Shown: positions 7,410-14,555 of the stretch, piece after piece | Position numbering within the stretch: the stretch's first letter is position 1 | Layout: every line of letters begins with the position of its first letter | Assembly (NCBI GenBank): GCA_002358575.1 | Contig: DEPD01000173.1 | Location: 39,337 to 53,911 of the forward strand | Direction of reading: 5' to 3' | DNA: 14,575 bases | From: Lachnospiraceae bacterium UBA3401 | GTDB lineage: Bacteria; Bacillota; Clostridia; Lachnospirales; Lachnospiraceae | Made by a program: the position numbers and the translations under genes | Notes under the pieces: generated by a model | Told to the model about the DNA's origin: nothing | Seen by the model: only the letters and a program-made list of their open reading frames with translations | Databases searched by the model: none

Positions 7410-8690
7410 TTATTGTACTACTGAAGCAGTTATTTCCTTTACAAGTCTGTCCACTAAGTCCTGAAGCGGCATGTTGTCTGGATTTCCCGCCGCTATCGTA
7501 TCTGCAAAACTCGTACAAGCACTCCAATAGCTATTGCCTACACGCTGCAATACACCATACTGTGACTGTTCAATTACCGCGGCAATTGCTGGAACCTTAC
7601 CGACTGCATCTGAGGCCGCTGCCACAGCATTTGCAGGTCCTTGACTTCTTTCCTCAAACCGTAATATCTGATTTTCCTCATTTGTAATCCAATCTGCAAA
7701 CTTATGTGCCCATTCCTGATGTTTTGAATAAGCATTGACCCCAAACATCTTATATCCCTTAAAAGATGACATCTGAATCTGTTGTCCCTTGCAGGTATAA
7801 GTGGGCAGCTTACATGCACCATAATTGTTTCCCCACGCTTCCTGTATTGCAACCGCATTCCACACACCGCTAATTCCTGCAATGCAGGTGCCATCTTTCA
7901 CGCCTTCTATAAAAAGACTGTCTGGCTGCGCTACAAATCCGGGATTTGTAGCAATATTCATCAAAGCCTGTGCTACATCAACTCCCTTAATTGTTCCTTC
8001 TGTAGTATTCCAATTACAGTGGTTGGTTACTCCGTCCTCATTAATACCAAAATCAAGACCTGTATTTCCAAAAAACGAATATAAATACCATCCAGAATTT
8101 AATTCCATTGAAACCTTTTTTTCATTTTCGGTTGCCACCTCAAGGATTCTGTCAAATGTCTGAACATCTGAATCCAACAAATATTCCTTATTATAATACA
8201 GGAAATATCCATTATCCGCTGTGTAGGGATATGCATATAAAGTTCCCTGATAAGATGCTGCATCCACTGCATCTGGTAAATTTGCACTTTTTATCTCTGC
8301 CTGATTTACAACCGGAGAAAGTGCTCCACCCGCAATCAAACTGTAAAGTTGATCATCTGGCATAGAAAAAACATCTGCCGCATTATGAATATCACTCAAA
8401 ACATTATTTCTAGTATCCGCATCACCTGATGGCTCTATAGTAATATCAAAATCAGCCTGTCCTGCATATTTTTGTTTAAAACTATCAATCATTTTCTGTA
8501 AGCTCTCAATATTTGCCTCCTCAGACCAAACACGCAATGAAACTGTTTCGAGTGTTTTCCCCTTATTCAATTCTGTCTTTAATGTGTTTTTTGTATTAAC
8601 TTGAACATCTGCGCCTTTATTCCCGCATCCTGCAAGTGTTACTGACAGCAAAGAAACACATACCATCGTAGCCAATAGTTTGTTTTTCAC
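7410..8690 (-). CDS. extracellular solute-binding lipoprotein (ABC sugar-type, family 1)
   Basis: This 426-residue protein has a lipoprotein signal: positive MKNK, a hydrophobic core, then lipobox LAGC with the lipidated cysteine at residue 22. The mature part resembles family 1 solute-binding proteins: SLRVWSEEANIESLQKMIDSF (51-71), a SDIHNAADVFSMPDDQLYSLI block (99-119), and LYAYPYTADNGYFLYYNKEYL (151-171), which is typical of oligosaccharide binders. The ligand is unknown. The start is GTG with AAAGGAG upstream. No permease or ATPase genes accompany it; the next gene is a chemoreceptor. The protein may therefore serve signalling, or may feed a transporter encoded elsewhere. A good sigma-A promoter lies just upstream. 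Confidence 0.92.
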   Translation of the reverse strand: MKNKLLATMVCVSLLSVTLAGCGNKGADVQVNTKNTLKTELNKGKTLETVSLRVWSEEANIESLQKMIDSFKQKYAGQADFDITIEPSGDADTRNNVLSDIHNAADVFSMPDDQLYSLIAGGALSPVVNQAEIKSANLPDAVDAASYQGTLYAYPYTADNGYFLYYNKEYLLDSDVQTFDRILEVATENEKKVSMELNSGWYLYSFFGNTGLDFGINEDGVTNHCNWNTTEGTIKGVDVAQALMNIATNPGFVAQPDSLFIEGVKDGTCIAGISGVWNAVAIQEAWGNNYGACKLPTYTCKGQQIQMSSFKGYKMFGVNAYSKHQEWAHKFADWITNEENQILRFEERSQGPANAVAAASDAVGKVPAIAAVIEQSQYGVLQRVGNSYWSACTSFADTIAAGNPDNMPLQDLVDRLVKEITASVVQ

Positions 8691-8738
8691 AGTAATTCTC
8701 CTTTCATTGTTTATTTTTCCGGCAATTACCTCCTTTTT

Positions 8739-8767
8739 ATTGTATACTATTTGTTATCTTTTTTCAA
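8739..8767 (-). promoter_or_regulatory. sigma-A promoter of the binding protein-chemoreceptor operon
   Basis: On the minus strand TTGAAA (8762-8767) is followed after 17 nt by TACAAT (8739-8744). Each box matches five of six consensus bases. The predicted start near 8732 leaves a leader of about 42 nt before the GTG. The boxes lie between the ligase stop and the binding-protein gene, so this operon can be expressed independently of the ligase. Confidence 0.7.
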
Positions 8768-8782
8768 TCGTATTTAAAAACA

Positions 8783-10075
8783 TTACACTCTCTCGTCAAT
8801 AACAACAACTTTTTTGCCTTTATCGTTTGATATTTCTCCTATATTTTTCACAAAACAAATCGCTGGTATCACGCCAGTCACCTCAGAAAACGCTTTCTCA
8901 ATCTGCTGTCTCACAGCCACTTGCTTCTCTGCTGCCAATAACGTATCAGCGCTACATTTTACAGATACATCCACCACATCCATCCTATGCTCTTTTCTAA
9001 TCCGAACTGTAAAAAACACTGCATTCACTGGCAACTTACAGAATACCTCCTCAATTTGCTTTATCAAAACACTTTTGTCGCGAATCATCAACATCTCTGG
9101 CAGCGCTTTGCCTATGCGGTCTATTCTTGCCATTGTCCGACCACAATCGCATTTTTCATAATGAATCCTTGTAAAGTGCATTGTTCGATATCGAATCAAT
9201 GGCAGCCCTTCTTTTTGAAGCGTGGTAAATACCAATTCTCCTGTTATTCCATCTGGCAAAACAACCAATGTCTGTGTATCCAAAATCTCTGCCAGAAAAT
9301 AATCTTCCTGAACATGCATTCCTTTCTGACATTCACATTCACATGCCACACCAAGTCCTGTCAGTTCATTCAACCCATATAAATCATACGCTTTTACCCC
9401 TAGTTTTTCCTGTATTGCTCCGCGCGTTTTTTCTGTCCAAGGCTCCGCTCCGCACAATGCTGCTTTGAGACTTAGTTTGCCTTTTAATCCCTGCTCCTCC
9501 ACAATATGTGCCAGACGAAGCAGATAAGTCGGTGTTCCCATAATTCCTGTCACGCGCAATTTTTTCATAAGCGCCGCCAATCCTATTGTCCTGCCAATTC
9601 CTGATGGCACTATGGCGGCACCTACCCGTTCCGCGCCATAATGAGCACCAAGTCCCTCTGAAAATGGCGCATAATTATACAAAATCTGTATGACATCTTT
9701 TTTCCCTAAATCTGCCATACTAATCGAGCGCGCAACACATTCACTCCAATAATCAATATCCTTTTTTGTGTATCCCACAATTCTTTCTGGTCCAGTTAAG
9801 TTGTCCGAACTATGATATCTCATAATTTCTCTTCTTGGCACTGCAAAAATTCCAGATGGATATGCGGCAATTAAATCTTCCCTTGTGGTGAAAGGAAGTT
9901 TCCCCAAATCTTCAATCCCGCGTATATCTCCAGGTTCCACGCCCAATTTCCGCATTTTTTCCTTGTAATATGCAACATTTTGATACATATACTTTACCAA
10001 TTTTACAAGATGTTTTCCTTGTAAATTAGCCAATTCATCTCGGCTCATACATTCCTTTGACTTATTCCAGATCAT
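8783..10075 (-). CDS. phenylacetate-CoA ligase-like adenylate-forming protein (PaaK family, divergent)
   Basis: This 430-residue protein has the size and overall order of PaaK-type ligases, which activate aryl or other acids as acyl-AMP and then acyl-CoA. It has the N-terminal VKYMYQNVAYYKEK region, PFTTREDL (61-68), YDLYGLNELTG (230-240, the A5-like motif), GELVFTTLQKEGLPLIRYRT (279-298), and a C-terminal domain ending GKKVVVIDERV. Two core sites are altered. The usual SSGTTGKP phosphate loop reads SSDNLTGPE (89-97), without the glycines and lysine. The usual YRTGD/YRTRD aspartate is His300 (RYRTMH). A cysteine cluster CECECQ (245-250) and CDCG (309-312) may bind metal, as in some relatives. 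Activity is uncertain. The start is ATG with GGAGG 7 nt upstream. Confidence 0.8.
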   Translation of the reverse strand: MIWNKSKECMSRDELANLQGKHLVKLVKYMYQNVAYYKEKMRKLGVEPGDIRGIEDLGKLPFTTREDLIAAYPSGIFAVPRREIMRYHSSDNLTGPERIVGYTKKDIDYWSECVARSISMADLGKKDVIQILYNYAPFSEGLGAHYGAERVGAAIVPSGIGRTIGLAALMKKLRVTGIMGTPTYLLRLAHIVEEQGLKGKLSLKAALCGAEPWTEKTRGAIQEKLGVKAYDLYGLNELTGLGVACECECQKGMHVQEDYFLAEILDTQTLVVLPDGITGELVFTTLQKEGLPLIRYRTMHFTRIHYEKCDCGRTMARIDRIGKALPEMLMIRDKSVLIKQIEEVFCKLPVNAVFFTVRIRKEHRMDVVDVSVKCSADTLLAAEKQVAVRQQIEKAFSEVTGVIPAICFVKNIGEISNDKGKKVVVIDERV

Positions 10076-10104
10076 ATTTCATCCTCCAATTACACACTAT
10101 TCTT

Positions 10105-10133
10105 ATTATCTATCATTTATTTTACAAAATCAA
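10105..10133 (-). promoter_or_regulatory. promoter of the PaaK-like gene
   Basis: On the minus strand TTGATT (10128-10133) is followed after exactly 17 nt by GATAAT (10105-10110), matching four and five of six consensus bases. The expected start near 10098 gives a short leader ahead of the ribosome site. It is divergent from the cyclase promoter about 70 bp away. Confidence 0.6.
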
Positions 10134-10200
10134 TATCCAAACACGATATCAAATCGATACCTTTTTTTCCAAAAATAAATGGAATATATTTTTCAATCTG

Positions 10201-10209
10201 TGTTATAAT
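10201..10209 (+). promoter_or_regulatory. extended -10 promoter of the diguanylate cyclase gene
   Basis: TGTTATAAT contains the full TATAAT hexamer (10204-10209) preceded by the TGn extension. No good -35 box is seen 16-18 nt upstream, which is normal for extended -10 promoters. Transcription would begin near 10216 and give a leader of about 155 nt. Confidence 0.6.
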
Positions 10210-10254
10210 GAATCTATTCATAAGAAATGAAGTACACTATAAGGAAATGAACAT

Positions 10255-10336
10255 CATGCGGCACCTGCAATGCCTAGAGCATTTCAGTCCGCATGTCCGC
10301 CTTGCTATGAAAGTGACCTTCACTTTTATAGTAAGG
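10255..10336 (+). ncRNA. structured 5' leader of the diguanylate cyclase gene (two hairpins)
   Basis: Hairpin 1: CATGCGG (10255-10261) pairs with CCGCATG (10289-10295). Within it CTG (10265-10267) pairs with CAG (10285-10287) and AATGC (10269-10273) with GCATT (10279-10283), around loop CTAGA. Hairpin 2: 10300-10316 pairs with 10320-10336 as an uninterrupted 17-bp stem that needs two G-U pairs, closed by a 3-nt loop. No run of U follows, so hairpin 2 is not a standard terminator. I do not recognise the sequence signature of the known c-di-GMP riboswitch classes. The function is unknown: riboswitch, mRNA stabiliser or dispersed palindromic element. Confidence 0.5.
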
Positions 10337-10339
10337 TAA
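10256..10339 (+). CDS. possible 27-codon upstream reading frame in the cyclase leader
   Basis: An ATG at 10256 opens a frame of 27 codons ending with TAA at 10337-10339. It spans both hairpins almost exactly and stops 31 nt before the cyclase start. AAGGA (10241-10245) lies about 10 nt upstream as a possible ribosome site. The peptide begins MRHLQCLEHF and ends FTFIVR; I recognise no family. It may be a leader peptide whose translation melts the hairpins, or chance coding within a palindromic element. Confidence that it is translated is low. Confidence 0.25.
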   Translation: MRHLQCLEHFSPHVRLAMKVTFTFIVR

Positions 10340-10370
10340 AGAAATATACATAGCAGGAGCAAAATCACAG

Positions 10371-11993
10371 ATGAATGAGCCTATCAAAAAAATAAACTAT
10401 CTCCTATATATTCTGGCATGTATTACAATCTGCATATTTTTAATCTCTATATTTATCTATGACAGGGCCACGGATACTCGACAGCAGCAGTCCCCCTATG
10501 CCATAGCAGAGTGGAACGACTGCCAAGAAACGTTTTATATGAAAAAGACCGTTATATCTGGAACAATCTCTGTGGACAGCTCTATTGGCAATATCCTTGC
10601 TTTTTATTCTGTTCACCAAAATGTAAAAGTCTTTGTTGCCAGCAAACTGATTTATGAGTATCCTGTCTCTAATAATAATCCTTTGTCAGACTCCCCAGGT
10701 TATTGTTGGAACTTTATACCCCTTCCATACAATACAAATAATATTGAGATTGTACTCACAAGCCCATACAAACCTTACTTGCAGAAAATACCCGCATTTT
10801 ATATTGGAAATAATTTCTCACTGCCAGCATACATTATAACCAGCAATATTACACCATTTTCGCTCTGTATCATTATGCTTGTTATTGGATTTGTTCTTGT
10901 GGCGTACCACCTGTTTGTATCGCGCAATATTAATACCAGTGGAAAACTATTAAAACTTGGCATTTTTTCCATATTTTTATCCATATGGTCCATCAATGAG
11001 TGCAATATCACAACGCTGCTGTTAAAAAACAGCCTAGTAACCTCTTATTTGGCGTTCTTGTCGCTCTTGCTGCTCTCTTTTCCATTTGCAATGTTTGTCC
11101 AAACCTTCTATGAAGACAACAGCAAAATCTGGAACTGGTTCTGCAAAGTGGACCTAATACAAATTGCACTCTGTATCTCGCTTCAACTAACTGGCATTGC
11201 AGATTTAAGACAAACCTTGTGGACCACTCATGTTATGATGTGCGGACTTGCAGCAATTATTTTGATTCAGTCGCATCTGTTAATTAAAAATGGTATTCAC
11301 TCCCACATGATAAAAATTCATCTGGCGTGTATTATGATTTGTTCCCTAACGCTTCTCTTAGATATTATAGGGTTTTATTCTGGCTCATGGAATGCAAACA
11401 CTTTTGGACGTTTCGGCTTTCTGCTCTACATCATTGTGCTTGGTCTAGCATCCACAAAAGAATCAGCAGCTCTTATGAAAATGGGGCTGGAAGCAAACGC
11501 GTATCAGAAGCTTGCATACACCGATCAGATGACGGGAATGAATAATCGAACGCGCTTTAATATTGACTTTTCTGAGCTGTCAAAAAATCCAGAGGACATT
11601 GCAGTGATTGATTTTGACCTCAACAATCTAAAATACACAAATGATACTTTTGGACACAGTGTTGGTGATTTGTATATCAAAAACTGCGCTACAATCATTC
11701 ATGATATCTTTGATGGGATTGGAAAATGTTACCGCGTCGGCGGTGATGAATTTGTCGTTTTGATTGAGAAAGCCTCCACAGTTGATCTGACCCACTACAT
11801 GGCAATGTTGGAATCAAGTGTCGATACATGTAACCGTGAAAACAGAAAATTAAGAATGCAGATTGCATACGGTTACGCCGTCTTTACCGCAAATACTGAC
11901 AAAGATTTGGAAGACACCTATAATCGGGCAGATAAAATGATGTACACAAACAAAAAAGATAAAAAAGAACGCCAAAAATTTGAACGGATATAA
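10371..11993 (+). CDS. membrane-bound diguanylate cyclase with 7TM sensor region (GGDEF)
   Basis: This 540-residue protein should make cyclic di-GMP. A signal-anchor helix (about 9-30) leads into an extracytoplasmic beta-rich domain of about 125 residues (31-155, with CWNFIPLPY and NIEIVLTSPY). About seven membrane helices follow between 160 and 362, in the manner of 7TMR-DISM receptors. The cytoplasmic GGDEF domain starts at LAYTDQMTGMNNR (381-393). It has DFDLNNLKYTNDTFGHSVGD (414-433) and an intact GGDEF signature (457-461), so catalysis is expected. No RxxD inhibitory site precedes it: residues 449-452 are GIGK. It is the only plus-strand gene and is divergent from the PaaK-like gene. AGGAG lies 11 nt before the ATG. 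The stop codon lies inside the 11990-12030 hairpin. Confidence 0.93.
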   Translation: MNEPIKKINYLLYILACITICIFLISIFIYDRATDTRQQQSPYAIAEWNDCQETFYMKKTVISGTISVDSSIGNILAFYSVHQNVKVFVASKLIYEYPVSNNNPLSDSPGYCWNFIPLPYNTNNIEIVLTSPYKPYLQKIPAFYIGNNFSLPAYIITSNITPFSLCIIMLVIGFVLVAYHLFVSRNINTSGKLLKLGIFSIFLSIWSINECNITTLLLKNSLVTSYLAFLSLLLLSFPFAMFVQTFYEDNSKIWNWFCKVDLIQIALCISLQLTGIADLRQTLWTTHVMMCGLAAIILIQSHLLIKNGIHSHMIKIHLACIMICSLTLLLDIIGFYSGSWNANTFGRFGFLLYIIVLGLASTKESAALMKMGLEANAYQKLAYTDQMTGMNNRTRFNIDFSELSKNPEDIAVIDFDLNNLKYTNDTFGHSVGDLYIKNCATIIHDIFDGIGKCYRVGGDEFVVLIEKASTVDLTHYMAMLESSVDTCNRENRKLRMQIAYGYAVFTANTDKDLEDTYNRADKMMYTNKKDKKERQKFERI

Positions 11994-12030
11994 GTGAGTA
12001 GGGAAGATACCCTCTCCCCTACTCACTTAT
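11990..12030. terminator. perfect 14-bp hairpin between convergent genes (GAGTAGG palindrome, copy 2)
   Basis: ATAAGTGAGTAGGG (11990-12003) pairs perfectly with 12017-12030 around a 13-nt loop. It contains the TAA stop of the cyclase gene and ends one base before the TAG of the convergent gene, so it fills the whole gap. Neither side has a proper T run, so a bidirectional terminator role is likely but not typical. The core resembles the palindrome at 5366-5394. Confidence 0.6.
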
Positions 12031-12786
12031 CTAAAAATACCAGCCACTATTGCTACCATAATTGCCATACTTATAATTATTGTAATAGCCACTATTGCTA
12101 TAACCATTGAAATATGAATTACTCGTTCCAAATTTGTTATAAGTAGAAGTTGCCCCATAGAGCTTGCTTAGTGTTGTAAGGCTGTTTGACGCGGCATTCT
12201 CAATTGTCTCCATCTTACCACAAACCTTGTCTGAAAAACCGCCTTCTTTTGCAAACACTTCTTTTATTTTGTCAAAATCTGCACCTTCCAAAGTTTTTTC
12301 GTCAATAGAAAGTTCCCCAGATTTCGAGACTGTAATACCAATCTCTTCCAGCGCCTTTTTATTGGTTGAAACAACACTGTTGAGCGTCTTTTTAAAGGCA
12401 AGGTTCGATGCACCACCTATATCACAAAGATTGTTGTAAACCTCATTATATTCCGTTACAAAATCCTTAATATTTTTTATTAGGTTCTCTTTGTCATTCT
12501 CCTGTGCCTTCTTGCCTGTCTCGTCGTCAGTGTATGTCTTCTTACCAATCTTTAGCATTTTCTCAACACTGTCCTGTACACTGTTCGCAGACTTTTCCAT
12601 CTGCTCATACATTGCAAGCTGTTTTGTCGGTGTCTTGGAAGCCAGTGATGAAGTTGTTCTTTGGTTGGAGTTTGAGCTGCTTGTCCTAGTAGTCTTGCTG
12701 TTGATTACCTTTCCTGCACGACTTCTTCTAGCACTCCGTAAATTTCTTGCTCTCAATAAGGAATTTCTCGAACTGTTTATATTCAT
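12031..12786 (-). CDS. Ser/Tyr/Asn-rich protein with a FliD C-terminal-like segment
   Basis: This 251-residue protein has no confident family. Residues 1-55 are basic and Ser/Thr-rich. Residues 56-130 are helical, with LIKNIKDFVTEYNEVYNNL (102-120). Residues 145-200 read EEIGITVSKSGELSIDEKTLEGADFDKIKEVFAKEGGFSDKVCG. This matches the pattern of the FliD (flagellar filament cap) C-terminal domain: L.xIGIT, G.LsIDe.kL, vF...GgfsdKv. The tail (about 205-251) is a Tyr/Gly/Asn/Ser low-complexity stretch with repeated NSYFNG/NSGYY/NYGSNSG units. No signal peptide is seen, as expected for a type III exported protein. It is far shorter than real FliD (about 400 or more residues) and lacks the outer domains. 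The ribosome site is weak. A surface appendage or export substrate role is inference. Confidence 0.6.
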   Translation of the reverse strand: MNINSSRNSLLRARNLRSARRSRAGKVINSKTTRTSSSNSNQRTTSSLASKTPTKQLAMYEQMEKSANSVQDSVEKMLKIGKKTYTDDETGKKAQENDKENLIKNIKDFVTEYNEVYNNLCDIGGASNLAFKKTLNSVVSTNKKALEEIGITVSKSGELSIDEKTLEGADFDKIKEVFAKEGGFSDKVCGKMETIENAASNSLTTLSKLYGATSTYNKFGTSNSYFNGYSNSGYYNNYKYGNYGSNSGWYF

Positions 12787-12929
12787 TCTATATCCATGTC
12801 CTTTCTGATTTTTTCTAGGTTAAAATCCGTTACTGTTTACGTAATATATATCGGTAATCACAATAGAAATATTAACACTAAATTTTGGATAAATTTTGCA
12901 AATTGCGTCTTATATTCTGAAAATTCCTA
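12787..12929. other. intergenic region upstream of the FliD-like gene
   Basis: These 143 AT-rich bases lie between the flotillin-like and FliD-like genes. They hold the sigma-D-like promoter candidate and an 8-bp palindrome TTACGTAA (12837-12844) at its expected start point. No terminator for the flotillin gene is clear. Confidence 0.4.
12848..12874 (-). promoter_or_regulatory. possible sigma-D (flagellar) type promoter
   Basis: On the minus strand ACCGATAT (12848-12855) matches seven of eight bases of the sigma-D/sigma-28 -10 consensus GCCGATAT. TAAT (12871-12874) lies 15 nt upstream in place of TAAA. The predicted start is near 12842, 55 nt before the FliD-like gene. The link between a flagellar-type promoter and a FliD-like product is suggestive, but short AT-rich matches occur by chance. 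Confidence 0.35.
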
Positions 12930-14468
12930 TTACTTTTTCTCTAAATCCTCCGATTTCTGATTCACAGTTAGATTGACGCCTTCCAGCCCATTCACAGTAA
13001 TATTTCTGTTCACTCGGGCATCATAAGATTCTGCATTAATAATATTTGCCAAGTCAATTCCTGTGGTCTCCTTCATGGACTCAAACAACTTTGTCATAAC
13101 TACTGGAACATTGTTGGCCACTTGGTCCACTCCGTTGGCACCATCACCTCCAATAATTGTAATCTTGTCAATCTGAGACAATGGCTCTGCAATCTTTCCT
13201 GCAATGTCAGGCAGCACCTTTATCATCATCTCAGCCACTGCTGCCTTATTGTACTTTGCATATGCCTCTGCCTTTTTCTCCATCGCTTCTGCCTCTGCAA
13301 CACCCTTCGCCTGTATCGCCTCTGCCTCCGCAATGCCCTTTGCCCGCACTGCTGCTGCCTCCGCCTCACCAAACGCTCGGATACCTTGTGCTTCCTGCTC
13401 CTTGGAATAACGGTCCGCCTCCGCCTGTGCTTTCTTTGCCTCTGCAATTCTCTGCGCCTCGAACTGCTGTGCTTCCGCTTCTTTCTGTCGTTGATACAGC
13501 GCTGCATCCGCTTTTTGCTGTGCTGCGTACTTCTCTGCTTCCGCCTGCTTCTTTACCTCTGCCTCAAGGGCTCGCTCTTTTACTGCAACTTCCTTCTGCT
13601 TCAACTCTATCTCGCGCTCTTGCTTTGCAATATCCGCATTTGCCGTTGTAATTTCAATTGTCTTACGCTGCTCTTCCTTCTGAATTTCATAAGCAGCATC
13701 TGCCATTGCCTTCTTGGTATCTGCTTCCATCTGAAGCTCAGATTTCTTGATAGCAAGCTCATTCTGTTTTTTTGCAATCTCGGTCTGTGCCGCCACTGCT
13801 GCGTCATTAGAATCCTTATCTGCTGCTGCTTGTGCAACTTTAATATCGCGCTCACTCTCAGCTCTAGCAATTGCTGCCGCTTTCTTAATCTTTACGATAT
13901 TGTCTATACCGAGATTCTCAATCACATCGTTTCCGTCGACAAAGTTCTGCACATTAAAACTGATAATATCTAGTCCCATCGCTGCCAAATCCGGCTCTGC
14001 ATTCTCTTTTACAAGTTCTGCAAACTTCTGGCGATCAGAAACCATCTCTTCCAGACGCATACGCCCCACAATCTCACGCACATTCCCCTCAAGAACCTCA
14101 CGCGCAACATTCGCTATGTACTCCGTATTTTTATTTAGAAAATTCTCAGCGGCAAGTCTTAACTTATCTGGCTGATTACTAATCTTTACATTGACGGTGG
14201 CATCTACATTAATATTAATATAGTCAGCGGTAGGCACTGCATTACTTGTTTTGACATCGATAGGAATTAATCTGAGATTGAGCTTGTCAAGACGCTCAAA
14301 AAATGGTATTCTGATGCTTGCTTTTCCAATTACCACCTTGGACTTTTTCTTGATACCTGAGATAATAAATGCCATATCTGGCGGAGCTTTCACATAGCCC
14401 ATGCACAACAACGCAATCAAAATTACCACCACAATTATTACAATAGTAGCTCTAATAACTCCTGTCAT
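12930..14468 (-). CDS. floT: flotillin-like SPFH-domain membrane protein
   Basis: From the chosen ATG this has 512 residues, like B. subtilis FloT (YuaG), a scaffold of functional membrane microdomains. One N-terminal membrane helix (5-24) is followed by the SPFH/PHB domain (about 25-200: APPDMAFIISG, IPIDVKTSNAVPTADYININVDATVNVKI, LEGNVREIVGRMRLEEMVSDRQKF, GLDIISFNVQNFVD). A long coiled coil (about 200-410) is rich in Glu-Ala units, with FGEAEAAAVRAKGIAEAEAIQAKGVAEAEA near 366-395. A C-terminal region with VLPDIAGKIAEPLSQIDKITIIGG (418-441) is typical of flotillins. The start at 14468 has AAGGAGGGG 6 nt upstream and is preferred over a GTG at 14525 that lacks one. The NfeD partner gene often next to floT is not in view; it may lie beyond the right edge or elsewhere. 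Confidence 0.93.
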   Translation of the reverse strand: MTGVIRATIVIIVVVILIALLCMGYVKAPPDMAFIISGIKKKSKVVIGKASIRIPFFERLDKLNLRLIPIDVKTSNAVPTADYININVDATVNVKISNQPDKLRLAAENFLNKNTEYIANVAREVLEGNVREIVGRMRLEEMVSDRQKFAELVKENAEPDLAAMGLDIISFNVQNFVDGNDVIENLGIDNIVKIKKAAAIARAESERDIKVAQAAADKDSNDAAVAAQTEIAKKQNELAIKKSELQMEADTKKAMADAAYEIQKEEQRKTIEITTANADIAKQEREIELKQKEVAVKERALEAEVKKQAEAEKYAAQQKADAALYQRQKEAEAQQFEAQRIAEAKKAQAEADRYSKEQEAQGIRAFGEAEAAAVRAKGIAEAEAIQAKGVAEAEAMEKKAEAYAKYNKAAVAEMMIKVLPDIAGKIAEPLSQIDKITIIGGDGANGVDQVANNVPVVMTKLFESMKETTGIDLANIINAESYDARVNRNITVNGLEGVNLTVNQKSEDLEKK

Positions 14469-14474
14469 TTTCTT

Positions 14475-14483
14475 CCCCTCCTT
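14475..14483 (-). promoter_or_regulatory. ribosome binding site deciding the flotillin start
   Basis: AAGGAGGGG on the minus strand ends 6 nt before the ATG at 14468. It argues against the longer frame beginning at GTG 14525. Confidence 0.85.
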
Positions 14484-14512
14484 TGAATAATACTTTAAAT
14501 TAATGAAAAAAA

Positions 14513-14555
14513 TGTATGTAACCACCTAATTTTTCATTTAAAATGATTACATACA
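14513..14555. repeat. inverted repeat upstream of the flotillin-like gene
   Basis: TGTATGTAA (14513-14521) and TTACATACA (14547-14555) are perfect 9-bp complements 25 nt apart. An overlapping pair GTAACC (14518-14523) and GGTTAC (14556-14561) offers an alternative pairing. The position upstream of the flotillin start could make it an operator or leader hairpin. No regulator family is recognised. Confidence 0.45.

Noticed and set aside
8690..8709. Six-codon frame (ATG at 8707) whose stop overlaps the GTG start of the binding protein, as a leader peptide
   Set aside because: The strong AAGGAGG upstream lies about 20 nt from this ATG, too far, and the GTG has its own GGAG at good spacing. Chance is the simpler explanation.
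13122..13973. Long plus-strand frames opposite the flotillin coiled coil, including one of 283 codons rich in Cys and Leu
   Set aside because: These are antisense shadows of the Glu/Ala/Lys-rich repeat. Their composition follows from reading GCA/GAA/AAG codons backwards, and no ribosome site or family motif is present.
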